Shown in pieces: positions 53,564-62,557 of a DNA stretch of 64,000 nucleotides. The first letter of the stretch is position 1, and every line of letters begins with the position of its first letter. Under the pieces are notes generated by a model. It worked only from the letters and a program-made list of their open reading frames with translations, was not told where the DNA came from and ran no database searches. Made by a program: the position numbers and the translations under genes. Origin of the DNA: UBA9611 sp965237595 (GTDB lineage Bacteria; Chloroflexota; Dehalococcoidia; Lucifugimonadales; UBA3495); the NCBI GenBank assembly GCA_965237595.1, contig CBDEFY010000007.1:496001-560000 (forward strand), read 5' to 3'.

Positions 53564-54527
53564 TTCTCCAACATCGAACGGCGTGATCCGGCTCCACCGT
53601 GAACTCAGGCGGATACTCTTCACATTTATCGAAAACGTAGGCGCAGCGGGCTGCGAAGGCGCAACCCGGTGGCAACGCGTCCAGTGACGGTGGTTGTCCC
53701 TCAATGGACGGCAAGAGGTCTACGTCCAGGTCCAGGTCGGGAACCGACTGCAACAGGGCCTCGGTGTAAGGGTGAGTCGGGGAGTCGAAAAGCTGGAGAA
53801 CTGGCGCTTGCTCAACAATCCTACCAGCGTACATTACCGCCACGCGGTCGCACATCCGGGCAACGATGCCAAAGTCATGGGTAATAAAGATAATAGCGGC
53901 ACCGGTTTCGGCTTGCAGATCCTTAAGCAGCTTCAGGTATTGCAGTTGGATGGTAGCATCCAAAGAAGTCGTTGGTTCGTCGGCGATCAAAAGGCTGGGG
54001 GAGAGAGCCATGGCGATGGCGCCCACCACCCTTTGGCGCATCCCCCCGCTCATTTGGTGAGGATAGGACGCCATGCGGCTCTCTGGAGCCGGAATATTAA
54101 CGCTGGCCAGCAGCTCCGTCGCCTTCCTGCGGAGGCCACCTATGAACCGCCCCGTTTCCATACGCAGGCTTTCCAGGATCTGCTCGCCCACCGGGAACAC
54201 CGGGTCGAGGGAGGTCAGTGGGTCCTGCATCACCATGCAGATGCGTCTCCCTCGAATCTCCCTCATCTCGGAAGCATTTTTTGTCAGAAGGTCTTCTCCG
54301 TGAAAAATAATGCGACCTCCGACGATGCGGCCGGCGGGTTGGGCCACCAGCCCCAAAATCGACCAAGCGGTCACGCTCTTGCCCGAGCCCGACTCTCCCA
54401 CTATACCCAAAGTCTCGCCGGGTCCAACCTCAAAGCTAATACCATCCACCGCTTTGACAACCCCGGTCCGGGTGAAAAAGTGGGTCTGCAGTCCCTCAAC
54501 CTTGAGGATTGGCTCATCTGTTGCCAA
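53547..54527 (-). CDS. dppD: Oligopeptide/dipeptide ABC transporter ATPase, first subunit
   Basis: 326 residues. Walker A GESGSGKSVTAWSI, Q-loop MVMQDPLTSLDPVFPVGEQI, signature MSGGMRQRVVGAIAMALSPS, Walker B LLIADEPTTSLDATI, and the C-terminal Cys cluster CAFAARCAYVFDKCEEYPPE. It forms the motor with DppF for peptide uptake. It is separated from dppC by 21 bases. Confidence 0.93.
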   Translation of the reverse strand: MATDEPILKVEGLQTHFFTRTGVVKAVDGISFEVGPGETLGIVGESGSGKSVTAWSILGLVAQPAGRIVGGRIIFHGEDLLTKNASEMREIRGRRICMVMQDPLTSLDPVFPVGEQILESLRMETGRFIGGLRRKATELLASVNIPAPESRMASYPHQMSGGMRQRVVGAIAMALSPSLLIADEPTTSLDATIQLQYLKLLKDLQAETGAAIIFITHDFGIVARMCDRVAVMYAGRIVEQAPVLQLFDSPTHPYTEALLQSVPDLDLDVDLLPSIEGQPPSLDALPPGCAFAARCAYVFDKCEEYPPEFTVEPDHAVRCWRNEITS

Positions 54528-54548
54528 GACTCTCCCTTTCGACGGTGA

Positions 54549-55433
54549 CTACTGGGACCGGCGCAGCTTGGGGTCCAGTGTGTCCCGCAGCCAGTCTCCA
54601 GCGAAGTTAAAGGCCAATACTACGACGGTAATAGCCAGACCAGGGAAGAGGGATAACCACCACAAGCTGAGAATCACACTCCGTCCCTCGGCTACCATAA
54701 TTCCCCAGGCTGCCGCTCCCGGTGCTAGGCCCAATCCGAGGAAGCTGAGCGAGGCCTCCAGCAAGATGACCTGTCCTACCAGGATGCTGGTTAAAACCAT
54801 CAGCGTGTTCACCGTGTTAGGGAATATGTGTCTCATTATGATTACCGGCGCACTCACCCCCGTAATCTTGGCTAGGGTAACGAAGTCCTGGTCCTTTATG
54901 GCTAGCACGTCGCCCCGGATCATACGGGCGAACCTGGCCCACACGGTTGTGACCATGGCTATTACGATGGCTTCTATTCCCGCTCCTAGGATGACCACGA
55001 CTATCAGTGCAGCCATGACCGTGGGGAATCCCAAGGCGACGTCGGCGGCCCGCATAATTATTGCGTCCAGGATGCCCATTTTGTACCCGGACACAAGACC
55101 CAAAAAGGTTCCCACCGCCGCCCCCAGAACCAGCGCCAACAGGCTGATTTTGGCGGCGGTTTGAGCGCCAAAGATCAGGCGGCTCAGCATGTCTCGCCCC
55201 ATGACGTCGGTGCCCAGCGGATAGGTCCAGTCTTCTCCTGGCGCTATGCGGGAGTCCAGCAAGTTGATCTCGGTGGGGTTGTGGGGCGCCAGCAGAGGGG
55301 CGAAAATAGCGCAGATTAGCATAACCCCCATGATAAACATGGGGATCCAGGGCAAGCGGTATTCCCTTGCCTGCCTCTGCATTTGCCATAGGCGCCCGCC
55401 GCCGGTGGCAACGGGTTTTAGGACTATCGACAA
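54549..55433 (-). CDS. dppC: Peptide ABC transporter permease
   Basis: 294 residues with six membrane helices (IPMFIMGVMLICAIFAPLLA near the N-terminus). Family blocks: LGTDVMGRDMLSRLIFGAQT, LGLVSGYKMGILDAIIMRAA and EASLSFLGLGLAPGAAAWGI. It ends with FNFAGDWLRDTLDPKLRR, typical of DppC. It pairs with DppB in the membrane. Confidence 0.94.
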   Translation of the reverse strand: MSIVLKPVATGGGRLWQMQRQAREYRLPWIPMFIMGVMLICAIFAPLLAPHNPTEINLLDSRIAPGEDWTYPLGTDVMGRDMLSRLIFGAQTAAKISLLALVLGAAVGTFLGLVSGYKMGILDAIIMRAADVALGFPTVMAALIVVVILGAGIEAIVIAMVTTVWARFARMIRGDVLAIKDQDFVTLAKITGVSAPVIIMRHIFPNTVNTLMVLTSILVGQVILLEASLSFLGLGLAPGAAAWGIMVAEGRSVILSLWWLSLFPGLAITVVVLAFNFAGDWLRDTLDPKLRRSQ

Positions 55434-55454
55434 AGGAGCCTCCCCAGTCTCTGA

Positions 55455-56372
55455 CTAGTTGTAGCGGATCCTTGGATTTACGTAGGCGTAAAGAATATCC
55501 ACAACTAGAGACGTAGTGATGTAGAAGAGCCCGGCGGCAAGCACGGTCGCCTGTATTATGGGAAAATCCCGCGCCGTAATGCCCTGAAGCATCAGCCGGC
55601 CTACCCCGGGCCAGGCAAATATTACCTCTATCGCTATGGAACCATTAAGCAGGCCCGCCAGGGTCAGGCCGGCGAAGGTGAGCAACGGAATCGCGGCGTT
55701 TCGCATCGCATGCTTCCAAACGACCCGCCACTCCGTCAGGCCCTTGACCCTGGCGAACTTGATATAATCACTGTCCAAGACCTCCAGCATGCTGGAGCGG
55801 GCTAGCCGCACGTAGCCTGCCATGCCCGCCCACGACAGGACAAGAACGGGCAAAATAAAGTGCTTAATGCCGCCCGAACCATAGGTGGGGAGCCATCCTA
55901 AGATAGCGCCAAACACCATGATCATCATGATTGCAACCCAGAAGGAGGGTGCCGCCAAACCCAGGACGGCGAAGAACTTGCCAGCACTGTCGAAGACGGT
56001 GTCCCGTTTAACCGCGGATAAGATGCCCAGCGGTATACCTATTACCAGGCTTACAACAAATGCGGCCCCGGCAAGCTGAACGGTGGCCGGAAACCGTTGA
56101 ATAAATATGTCCCGTGCGGACTTTCCATAGAAGGTAGAGGTACCAAAGTCGGCGTGGAGGATATCCTTCACGAAGTTCCAGTACTGGACCGGTAAGGGCT
56201 TGTCCAAGCCCAAGTTCTTCTTCATCTGTTCGTACATCGCGTCAGTCGTTTCTGGGCCTAGGAGGAAGTCGGCGGCATTGCCGCTCAAGTGGACACTGGC
56301 GAAGACTATCACGCTCAAAATCCATAGAGTGAAAACCGCCTGCAACGACCGGATGATGATGTAGCGGTGCAT
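55455..56372 (-). CDS. dppB: Peptide ABC transporter permease
   Basis: 305 residues with six membrane helices. MHRYIIIRSLQAVFTLWILS is the DppB start, NLGLDKPLPVQYWNFVKDIL, ADFGTSTFYGKSARDIFIQR, YVRLARSSMLEVLDSDYIKF (EAA loop) and VKGLTEWRVVWKHAMRNAAI are hallmark segments. It ends DILYAYVNPRIRYN as in DppB. Upstream is a 680-bp gene-poor stretch, so it likely has its own promoter. Confidence 0.94.
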   Translation of the reverse strand: MHRYIIIRSLQAVFTLWILSVIVFASVHLSGNAADFLLGPETTDAMYEQMKKNLGLDKPLPVQYWNFVKDILHADFGTSTFYGKSARDIFIQRFPATVQLAGAAFVVSLVIGIPLGILSAVKRDTVFDSAGKFFAVLGLAAPSFWVAIMMIMVFGAILGWLPTYGSGGIKHFILPVLVLSWAGMAGYVRLARSSMLEVLDSDYIKFARVKGLTEWRVVWKHAMRNAAIPLLTFAGLTLAGLLNGSIAIEVIFAWPGVGRLMLQGITARDFPIIQATVLAAGLFYITTSLVVDILYAYVNPRIRYN

Positions 56373-57054
56373 GGACTATCCCAATACCAGATCCACTGCC
56401 TGAGGATGATTAGGGTCGAGGCCCCCTCTCATCATTACTGCTTTTAATGTTATTACGGCAGCGAGCTAAAACTGGACTGCTCCCAGCCCAAATGCAATCG
56501 CCAGTGGCTGCGCCTCCGCCTTTCCAAGAACCGCCAGCGTTGGGGCCCCAGCTAAAGTATTCCGCTGCTACCAGACCAGGTCCATCAGAGAGGTCCTACT
56601 CGGTGTGGCTTAATTTCGGGGTTTAGTGGGGTACAATAGAAAACCGATCGATCACCTTGGTCGATGGAGGAACAAAGGCTAGCACGGTGGACTACCGCTG
56701 TCAATACGGATTGGCCTATTACCAGAGCCTTTCGGTTGTCACCCTAGTATATTAATTCCAAGGGACGGAGGGTCTCTTTGCCGAACGTCTGAGATGCTCC
56801 GTCCTTCCGGTGTAAGACACTGCATGACCGTTATCAAACCCATTGGTCAATTGTCTGGAGTACGGAGCCATCGAAATGCAGAAAATCAGAAGGATCTGGC
56901 CTAACACCCATGCAGGCACAAAATTTCCGATCGAATGGACCAAATTTTGACCAGGTTTCTCCGAATCCAGCACAAGCCTGTGCCGAATTGGCCAATGCCG
57001 TTCCTTCACGGTTGTAAATCGCCAGTCCGGTAAGCTGATCAGACGAGGCATGAA
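56373..57054. other. Gene-poor intergenic region before dppB
   Basis: 682 bp. Nothing beyond a short dyad ATCGA...TCGAT at about 56647-56665 and an AT-rich GGTACAATAG stretch near 56631 could be supported. An open minus-strand frame at 56752-57051 has no protein-like character. Confidence 0.4.
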
Positions 57055-57543
57055 ATGCTCGAAGGCATTTTCTCCACTAGGGCGGTCCCCATGGGAATGG
57101 GAAGGGTGTTATTGGGCTTCATCTTGGGGTTACTGCTGGCCATCTTGGGCGGCCTGCTTGCGGCGTTTTTCAACGCTATGAGCGGATTCCCCTGGGACTT
57201 GGCAGTGCATAAGCATATCGTACTGGTGGGAATTGGCCTGAGTGCCGGAGCCGGGGCTTACATTACATGGATGAACCCCAGTCTCCGCCCTCTCTTGGGA
57301 CTGGGTTTTTTGCTGCTGGTGCTGCTGAGCAGCATAGGCGGAACCTACATCGGCCATGTCTACGGGCCTGGCGTCGACCCTAGTGACTACCGGGAGCAGT
57401 TTGCTATCGATAATACGATCCATCTCGGCGGCGCTGCCGGCGGGATAATCATGTCCACCGCTCTGGGCTTGATTGGCCAGGTGCGCACCACACGCCTTTC
57501 GAAGTCTCGAGACCTAGACTGGAACCTGAAGTCCAATGGATGA
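57055..57543 (+). CDS. Small integral membrane protein of unknown function
   Basis: 162 residues with four predicted membrane helices: VLLGFILGLLLAILGGLLAA, HIVLVGIGLSAGAGAYITWM, LLGLGFLLLVLLSSIGGTYI and GGAAGGIIMSTALGLIG. Between the third and fourth lies an extracytoplasmic YGPGVDPSDYREQFAIDNTI segment. No family recognised. It sits in the opposite direction inside a minus-strand peptide transporter region, between the receptor and the dppB gene; its Shine-Dalgarno sequence is weak. Confidence 0.65.
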   Translation: MLEGIFSTRAVPMGMGRVLLGFILGLLLAILGGLLAAFFNAMSGFPWDLAVHKHIVLVGIGLSAGAGAYITWMNPSLRPLLGLGFLLLVLLSSIGGTYIGHVYGPGVDPSDYREQFAIDNTIHLGGAAGGIIMSTALGLIGQVRTTRLSKSRDLDWNLKSNG

Positions 57544-57677
57544 GGCTAGCCGTAGGATTATGCCGGTCCCCGATTTATCGTTGAATTGCACCCAAGGGCC
57601 TGAAACAGCCATTGACTGGTATGCAGGAACAGGGTCTGTGGGTAGTTCTCCAATCAGGCTGCCCAGGGCACAATAAT

Positions 57678-57710
57678 CTGGCCGGCGTGCTCTACGAGCA
57701 CGCCGGCCAG
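57678..57710. terminator. 15-bp perfect hairpin after the peptide receptor gene
   Basis: CTGGCCGGCGTGCTC (57678-57692) pairs perfectly with GAGCACGCCGGCCAG (57696-57710), leaving loop TAC. It lies 31 bp after the receptor stop codon on the minus strand. Neither direction has a long U-tract, so it may act as mRNA stabiliser or partial terminator between receptor and dppB-F. Confidence 0.6.
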
Positions 57711-57740
57711 ATAGGTAAAACAGTACAACCGGCTGTGGGG

Positions 57741-59483
57741 CTACTTTAGGATCATCGTCCAGATGGCGCTTGGGTAGGGGTTCGAGGGGAAAGGCTCCCA
57801 ATTTGCAATGCGAGGCCCGGCGCCCCAGGGGAGATTCGTATACCCGATGGAGATCTGATATTGCTCCTCCGCAAAAACTTTATACAGGTCGTTTAGGGCC
57901 TGCGTTCGCGTGTTCAGGTCGAAGACTTCTATCGCCTCTAGCACCATGTCGAACAGGGCTTGGTCGTTATGTAGTGCCCGGTTAAAATCCGGCCGGCCGT
58001 AGTAGGCCCTGGCAGTGCCCACGGCATCACGCCGGGTTTCGTTGTCCCGCCAAAAGATTGTCCCCGTAAGCTCTCTATTCCTCCAGGCCTTATTCAGCGT
58101 GGTATCGTCGCCCACCCTGACCTCCACGTCAAGGTTCAACTCGCGCTTCCAGAAGTCGGCAGCCACTAGCGCCGACTCGGCCAGAAAGGGTATCCCGCCG
58201 CCGGCGGACGCATAGGTGTTTATAATCACCTTCCCGAACCCCTCTCCATCGGGATAGCCGGCATCGGCCAGCAACTCTCGGGCCAGGTCGGGGTCGAAGG
58301 CCAGGGGGTCCAAGTCGTCGCTGTAGCCGACGGTGCCGGGGGTAATTGGTCCGAAACCCCTTACCTCCGCTACTTCAGACCCTCCGTAGAGCTTGTTCAT
58401 CAGCAGTTCCTTGTCGATGGCGTGGGCGAGGGCTCTACGGACCCGCTTATCGTTGTAGGGAAGAGAAGGGTCGTCATACATGTGGGGGAACACGACCCTC
58501 CAATACGCAGCCTCCCGGCCGAATACTAGCCGTCCCCCCCCGGACTCCACCTGATCCCTCGTTTCCAAGCTTAGGGGAGCAATATCGGCCTGCCCGGCCT
58601 GTATGGCCGCCGCCCGGGTAGCCTCCTCAGGGACTAGGAGCATGTCCAAGAATTGGAAATTGGCCCTTCTATCTTCGGGGAAGCCGTTGGCAGGCTGGTA
58701 ATAATAGTCGTCGAAACGCTCCAGGGACAACCTGGTGGCGGGGACTTGCTCTACGAACTTCATTATCCCGGCCATGATTGGGTTTTTGTCGTACGCCTCT
58801 TCCTGAGCCGTGTCGTACAGGAGGGGCCGCTTGGGATGGATGCCGCTGGGCCCAGTTGGCAACTCAGAGCGGTCGTACGCAAAGCCAGAAAAGATCAGAT
58901 TAAGCTCAACAGATATCTGGTTAGGTCCCGTCTGGTCTATAGAATCGACAATTTCCACAGTGGACTGGTTGCCGGTATTGGTGCAAAACTCCAGGCAGCC
59001 TTTACCCCAGTTATGCTGGTAAGTCCAAAGGACATCTTCAATGGTCATGTCGGTTCCGTCGTGGAACTTGACTCCATCGAAATCGTGGTCGAAGGTCCAG
59101 GTGAGGCCGTCAGAAGAAACCTCCCACTTTGTGGCTATGCCGGGGAGCATCTGCCCGTCGCGGCTGGCTGCTATCTGCTTGGCGTGCATCAACAGCATAT
59201 AATTGGCGTTCGCACTGATCACGTGAATGTTATCGAATCGCTCGTTACCCCAGCCCGGCAGCATCAAGATGACCTTACCCGGATTGACTGAAGTTGGAGG
59301 CGCAACGGGCGCAACCGTAGCCGCCGGTCTCGCTGTGGGCACAGCCGTGGCTGCAGGTGCAGTGGTGGCTGCGGGTGCAGGAGTGGCGATTGCGGAAGAG
59401 CCGCAGGCAAGCACGAAGAAGAGTGCGATTATTATCGATCCGAGAAACAACGATTTGGGGTTAACTTTCTTATATATAGCCAT
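57741..59483 (-). CDS. Peptide ABC transporter substrate-binding lipoprotein
   Basis: 580 residues. The signal peptide SLFLGSIIIALFFVLACGSS has lipobox FVLAC, followed by an Ala/Pro/Thr linker of about 40 residues. The family 5 body reads WEVSSDGLTWTFDHDFDGVK, FHDGTDMTIEDVLWTYQ, PYNDKRVRRALAHAIDKELL and ANWEPFPSNPYPSAIWTMIL. It captures peptides or similar solutes for the DppBCDF-like pump downstream. A decayed copy of its 3' third lies on the other side of the pump genes at 51.8-52.3 kb. Confidence 0.9.
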   Translation of the reverse strand: MAIYKKVNPKSLFLGSIIIALFFVLACGSSAIATPAPAATTAPAATAVPTARPAATVAPVAPPTSVNPGKVILMLPGWGNERFDNIHVISANANYMLLMHAKQIAASRDGQMLPGIATKWEVSSDGLTWTFDHDFDGVKFHDGTDMTIEDVLWTYQHNWGKGCLEFCTNTGNQSTVEIVDSIDQTGPNQISVELNLIFSGFAYDRSELPTGPSGIHPKRPLLYDTAQEEAYDKNPIMAGIMKFVEQVPATRLSLERFDDYYYQPANGFPEDRRANFQFLDMLLVPEEATRAAAIQAGQADIAPLSLETRDQVESGGGRLVFGREAAYWRVVFPHMYDDPSLPYNDKRVRRALAHAIDKELLMNKLYGGSEVAEVRGFGPITPGTVGYSDDLDPLAFDPDLARELLADAGYPDGEGFGKVIINTYASAGGGIPFLAESALVAADFWKRELNLDVEVRVGDDTTLNKAWRNRELTGTIFWRDNETRRDAVGTARAYYGRPDFNRALHNDQALFDMVLEAIEVFDLNTRTQALNDLYKVFAEEQYQISIGYTNLPWGAGPRIANWEPFPSNPYPSAIWTMILK

Positions 59484-59915
59484 GTGGTTCAGTCCTCATC
59501 TCAATTAACTGCTATCTCAGTCGATTGACCTTAGTCTCATCTAGGTAAAGCCTGGCCGTAAACCTTTCAATCAACCGGCAACCGTCTACCGGCAACCGGT
59601 CGTCTCGTATCTGTAGAAAGGCTGTTAGGTGGCGGCAGACTAGCATGGAGGGGGAGTACTGTCAAGGCAATCCGCTTTTTTCCGTAGAAAAAAACTGAAA
59701 TCGGTTGAAGTTATGTGTTGAAGTTATGTAATGAAGGCGAAGCTGTAACCTTGTATATGAGCAATCTGCTGCCGATTATCGAAAGAATGAAGCATGAATA
59801 CGTTCTTATTTGACACGGGTCCCATTCGAATCTACAATCACAGCCTCAGGTGCCCCAGATTCGGAGGCGCCAATGGAGCTGTGGCGAATCAAGCATATTT
59901 GCTAAGGAGGGCGTA
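59484..59915. other. Intergenic region before the redox/zinc cluster
   Basis: 432 bp. Two short direct repeats are visible, CCGGCAACCG (59574 and 59588 area) and TTGAAGTTATGT (about 59704 and 59718). AT-rich bases near 59670-59700 could serve as promoters for the receptor (minus) or the cluster (plus). No gene. Confidence 0.4.
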
Positions 59916-60164
59916 ATGTTAGATACATGTCATGAATGTGGGGAAGATGTAACGGTAAGAGAAAGGGTTATGGGGGTGGTTGCCGGGCAAACACCCAGTT
60001 ATAAGTCAGCCAAACTCGTCTGGTCGGAGCTTGCTGGAGCAGAGATCGTCTTACTATTCCACGTCGAGTGTATGGAAAAGATGTGGCTGCAAAAGACCGA
60101 GGAGATGCTCCCGGTCACGCATTCCCATGACTCGCCATTACCTCATGAGAAGCAACCCCACTAA
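59916..60164 (+). CDS. Small CxxC/HxxC protein, first paralog
   Basis: 82 residues from the ATG at 59916 after AAGGAGGG. CHECGEDVTVRERVMGVVAG, then PSYKSAKLVWSELAGAEIVL and LLFHVECMEKMWLQ: a CxxC pair near the start and HxxC 40 residues later could hold one zinc. It is the most divergent of three paralogs in a row. The family is not recognised; location next to two selenoprotein genes suggests a redox or metal role (inference). Confidence 0.7.
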   Translation: MLDTCHECGEDVTVRERVMGVVAGQTPSYKSAKLVWSELAGAEIVLLFHVECMEKMWLQKTEEMLPVTHSHDSPLPHEKQPH

Positions 60165-60359
60165 ATGTGGCGGCGTCCCGCAACAATCAGAATGAGGCTG
60201 AAGGCAGTCCGATGTATCGAACCTAGCAGAGAAGGAACAGATCCCTCTGATTTGACAGGACTTGAAATTCTATGTACCATCTCGCGCGGGATGCCTTCTT
60301 TTCATAAGAGATTAGGGTCGCCTAGGGTTAAAATTCACTTTTTACATCAGGATGACGAT

Positions 60360-60581
60360 ATGGCCGATATATGTCATGGTTGCCAAGAGGAGTTACCAGC
60401 AAGTGGTGCGGTTTTGGGGGTGTTTGCCGGACGAAAGCCCAGTTATGGCTCCCGTAAAGTCGTCTGGTCGGAGCTTTATGATCCACAACTCCTTCTAGCC
60501 TACCACCCCGAATGTATGCGGAAGATGTGGGAGGAAACAATGTATGAAAACCTCCCATCGGGCTCATCCCATAGCAACTAG
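60360..60581 (+). CDS. Small CxxC/HxxC protein, second paralog
   Basis: 73 residues from the ATG at 60360; a longer in-frame start exists but lacks similarity. MADICHGCQEELPASGAVLG, VFAGRKPSYGSRKVVWSELY and LLAYHPECMRKMWEETMYEN. The CxxC and HPEC motifs are conserved in all three. Nearly identical to the next paralog, with start codons exactly 385 bp apart. Function unknown. Confidence 0.7.
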   Translation: MADICHGCQEELPASGAVLGVFAGRKPSYGSRKVVWSELYDPQLLLAYHPECMRKMWEETMYENLPSGSSHSN

Positions 60582-60744
60582 TAGAGAGTTAAACTACGAG
60601 CCGATCCAACGACTCCTGGGGGGTAATTGCTGGCACTTCGCCAGGCTTAGAGGGGTATGCCAGAACCATCACGGCAAGGTGGACCGCGCCTAACTCAATA
60701 CTGAACCTAGTTTCATAATGTCGATCTAAATTTAGGGTGACGCG

Positions 60745-60954
60745 ATGGCCGATACATGTTATGGTTGCAAAAAGGAATTACCAGCAAGTGGTGCGGTTTT
60801 GGGGGTGTTTGCCGGGCGGAAGCCCAGTTACGGCTCCCGCTCTGTCGTCTGGTCGGAGCTTTATAATCCACAACTCCTCCTAGCCTACCACCCCGAATGT
60901 ATGCGGGAGATGTGGGAAGAAACAATGTATGAGAAGCTCCCATCAGGCTCTTGA
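60745..60954 (+). CDS. Small CxxC/HxxC protein, third paralog
   Basis: 69 residues. MADTCYGCKKELPASGAVLG, VFAGRKPSYGSRSVVWSELY and YHPECMREMWEETMYEKLPS. Differs from the second paralog at few positions. The leader region of about 160 bp in front of it also resembles the one in front of the selenoprotein gene at 61130, again 385 bp further on. Function unknown. Confidence 0.7.
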   Translation: MADTCYGCKKELPASGAVLGVFAGRKPSYGSRSVVWSELYNPQLLLAYHPECMREMWEETMYEKLPSGS

Positions 60955-61129
60955 CATCGCTCCTGATTGGGAGTTAAACTTCGGGCCTGTGTGGCACAAC
61001 CCCTTGGGGTTAATTGCCAACTCATTCCATGTCTAGGGGAAATACCAGAACCAAGGCGGCAGGATAGACACCATCCATCTCGATCCGGTGTCTAGTTCCA
61101 AAATCACATTTTATATCCGGAGGCTTATC

Positions 61130-61510
61130 ATGGTTGACACATTGCCGACTCCGCTCAATCCAACCCAGAGTCCGAAGGCCGTAGAAGTCAGTATTGCGTA
61201 TTGCCAGAATTGACGGCACGCACTTCGCGCCGTCTGGATGACTGGCGAAATATTGACTCGGATGGGCGATAGCATATCTGAGCTTAAATTGATTCCCGCA
61301 GGTCACGGCACGTTCGACATTCGCATTAATGGGGAACTGGTGGGTGAGCACACACACGGGACGGACGCACAAGGGTCGCACACGCAACTTTTCCCCGACT
61401 ATCTGGAAATAATGCAGAAGATAAATGAAGCGCTGTCGGGAGAATCCATGGGCGTCGGTTCCGGCTCGGCCCATTCTGCTTCCCCCGAAGAGCACGGTCA
61501 CGCTCACTAG
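61130..61510 (+). CDS. Rdx-family (SelW/SelT/SelH-like) selenoprotein with CxxU
   Basis: 126 codons including TGA at 61211-61213, read as selenocysteine 28 in the motif AVEVSIAYCQNURHALRAVW. This CxxU after a beta-strand is the Rdx thioredoxin-like signature. The frame continues ILTRMGDSISELKLIPAGHG, FDIRINGELVGEHTHGTDAQ to TAG at 61510 and ends in a His-rich tail (PEEHGHAH). CGGAGG lies seven bases before the ATG. Starting after the TGA would lose the active site. A hairpin with a bulged U follows at SECIS distance. It is probably a cytoplasmic thiol-redox protein. Confidence 0.9.
61228..61247 (+). promoter_or_regulatory. bSECIS-like hairpin of the Rdx selenoprotein
   Basis: CGCC-GTC (61228-61234) pairs with GAC-T-GGCG (61240-61247), a 7-bp stem with one bulged U and loop TGGAT; the loop begins 22 nt after the UGA. 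A bulged U in the upper stem and G in the loop match the known E. coli SelB-binding form. Confidence 0.82.
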
Positions 61511-61735
61511 TAGCAGCCAGAACCAGATTCACTGCTACATTGCGACTAACGCGGCGCGTTAGAGTGGCTTAGGTCGACATGTCTACTGTGTGTCCTCCCA
61601 TTTTCGGCTATTGGCCGAGTTTGGGAGGACATGCTACGCTAATTTGAAGTTTTGGTAGCCGCCCCTAGTTGATGATACTCAGTTGAGCAGTCATTCCATG
61701 GGCGGCTTTCGGGCGTGCCCGAAAGGAGGGGCCAA

Positions 61736-62392
61736 GTGGCAGAAGAAGCGCAGACCACCAGCAAGAGCAACCAACCGGTCCGAGTCGCGGTTTGGTACGA
61801 CTATGTTTGAGCCTGGTGCTACGTCGGCCTGGAGCGGGTCGACAAATTGGCCAACGAATACGACATAGCCATTGAAGGGCGTGCATATCTGCTGCGGCCC
61901 GACACTCCCAAAGAAGGCGCCGACCGCCCTCAGCGTCCCGGCGAGACCGCCGACGAGCTGTCCGAGCCGATACGGAGCCAAGCCAAAGACGCGGGCCTGA
62001 TCATGAAGCCGCAAAGCCGAACCCCCAATACCTTGTACGCTCTGGAGGCAACCGAATACGCCCAGCAGCATGGAAAGTTCCTTGAGTTCCACCACGCAGC
62101 TTACAAGGCATACTGGGAGGGTCGGCAAGACTTGGGTGCGCTTGAGGTGCTCCACGACGTGGCCAACGGCGTGGACTTGGACGGCGACGAAATGGTGAAG
62201 CACCTGGAGGACAAAACCTACGCCGCGGCGGTCATGGCCCAGTACCAGGAGGCCCTCAAGTACGGGATCAGCGGCATTCCAACTTTCTTGGTGGGAAACC
62301 TGCTCTTCACCGGCGCCCATCCCTACGACGTCTTCAAGTCGGCCATGGAACGCTTCCTGAACGAGGGAGTCCCTCCGGCCGCCGGTAAATAA
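61736..62392 (+). CDS. DsbA/FrnE-like thiol oxidoreductase selenoprotein with UxxC
   Basis: 219 codons from the GTG at 61736, which follows AAAGGAGGGG. TGA at 61808-61810 is selenocysteine 25 in VAVWYDYVUAWCYVGLERVD; in the family this is WYDxxCPWCYxG. The frame after it runs unbroken: RAYLLRPDTPKEG, NTLYALEATEYAQQHGKFLE, YGISGIPTFLVGNLLFTGAH (cis-Pro loop) to TAA at 62392. Members isomerise or oxidise dithiols. No signal peptide is seen, so it is probably cytoplasmic. It lies 225 bp downstream of the Rdx gene and may be its redox partner. Confidence 0.9.
61823..61843 (+). promoter_or_regulatory. bSECIS-like hairpin of the DsbA/FrnE-like selenoprotein
   Basis: GTCGGCC (61823-61829) pairs with GGTCGAC (61837-61843) over 7 bp with one G-U, leaving loop TGGAGCG. 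The loop starts 20 nt after the UGA and has G in its second position, as in the published bacterial SECIS pattern. Confidence 0.72.
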
Positions 62393-62480
62393 GCGGTTCC
62401 TACATCGGTAATAAAACAAAAACCATCTCGATTTTTGCCGGATGAGTCGGTGAAAGGAGATGGCAAACCATGGGACATTG

Positions 62481-62557
62481 AGAGCACGTGGGAGGCGGTT
62501 CTGCTATTGAGCATCGGCAGGGCCGCCTGCTTGATTCCGGCCTTCGCCGGAATCAAG
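62481..62557. repeat. Degenerate copy D of the MITE-like element with a 12-bp hairpin
   Basis: AGCACGTGGGAGGCGG and the following GGCAGGGCCGCC resemble the internal palindrome of copies A-C. Directly behind lies CTTGATTCCGGC-CTTC-GCCGGAATCAAG, a perfect 12-bp stem (62530-62557), similar to the smaller hairpin next to copy C. Confidence 0.55.

Noticed and set aside
56752..57051. 99-codon minus-strand frame before dppB
   Set aside because: No start signal, no family features and mixed composition; treated as non-coding.
61238..61510. Stand-alone gene starting after the TGA in the Rdx region
   Set aside because: This start removes the CxxU motif and has no ribosome-binding site; the ATG at 61130 with CGGAGG is far better.
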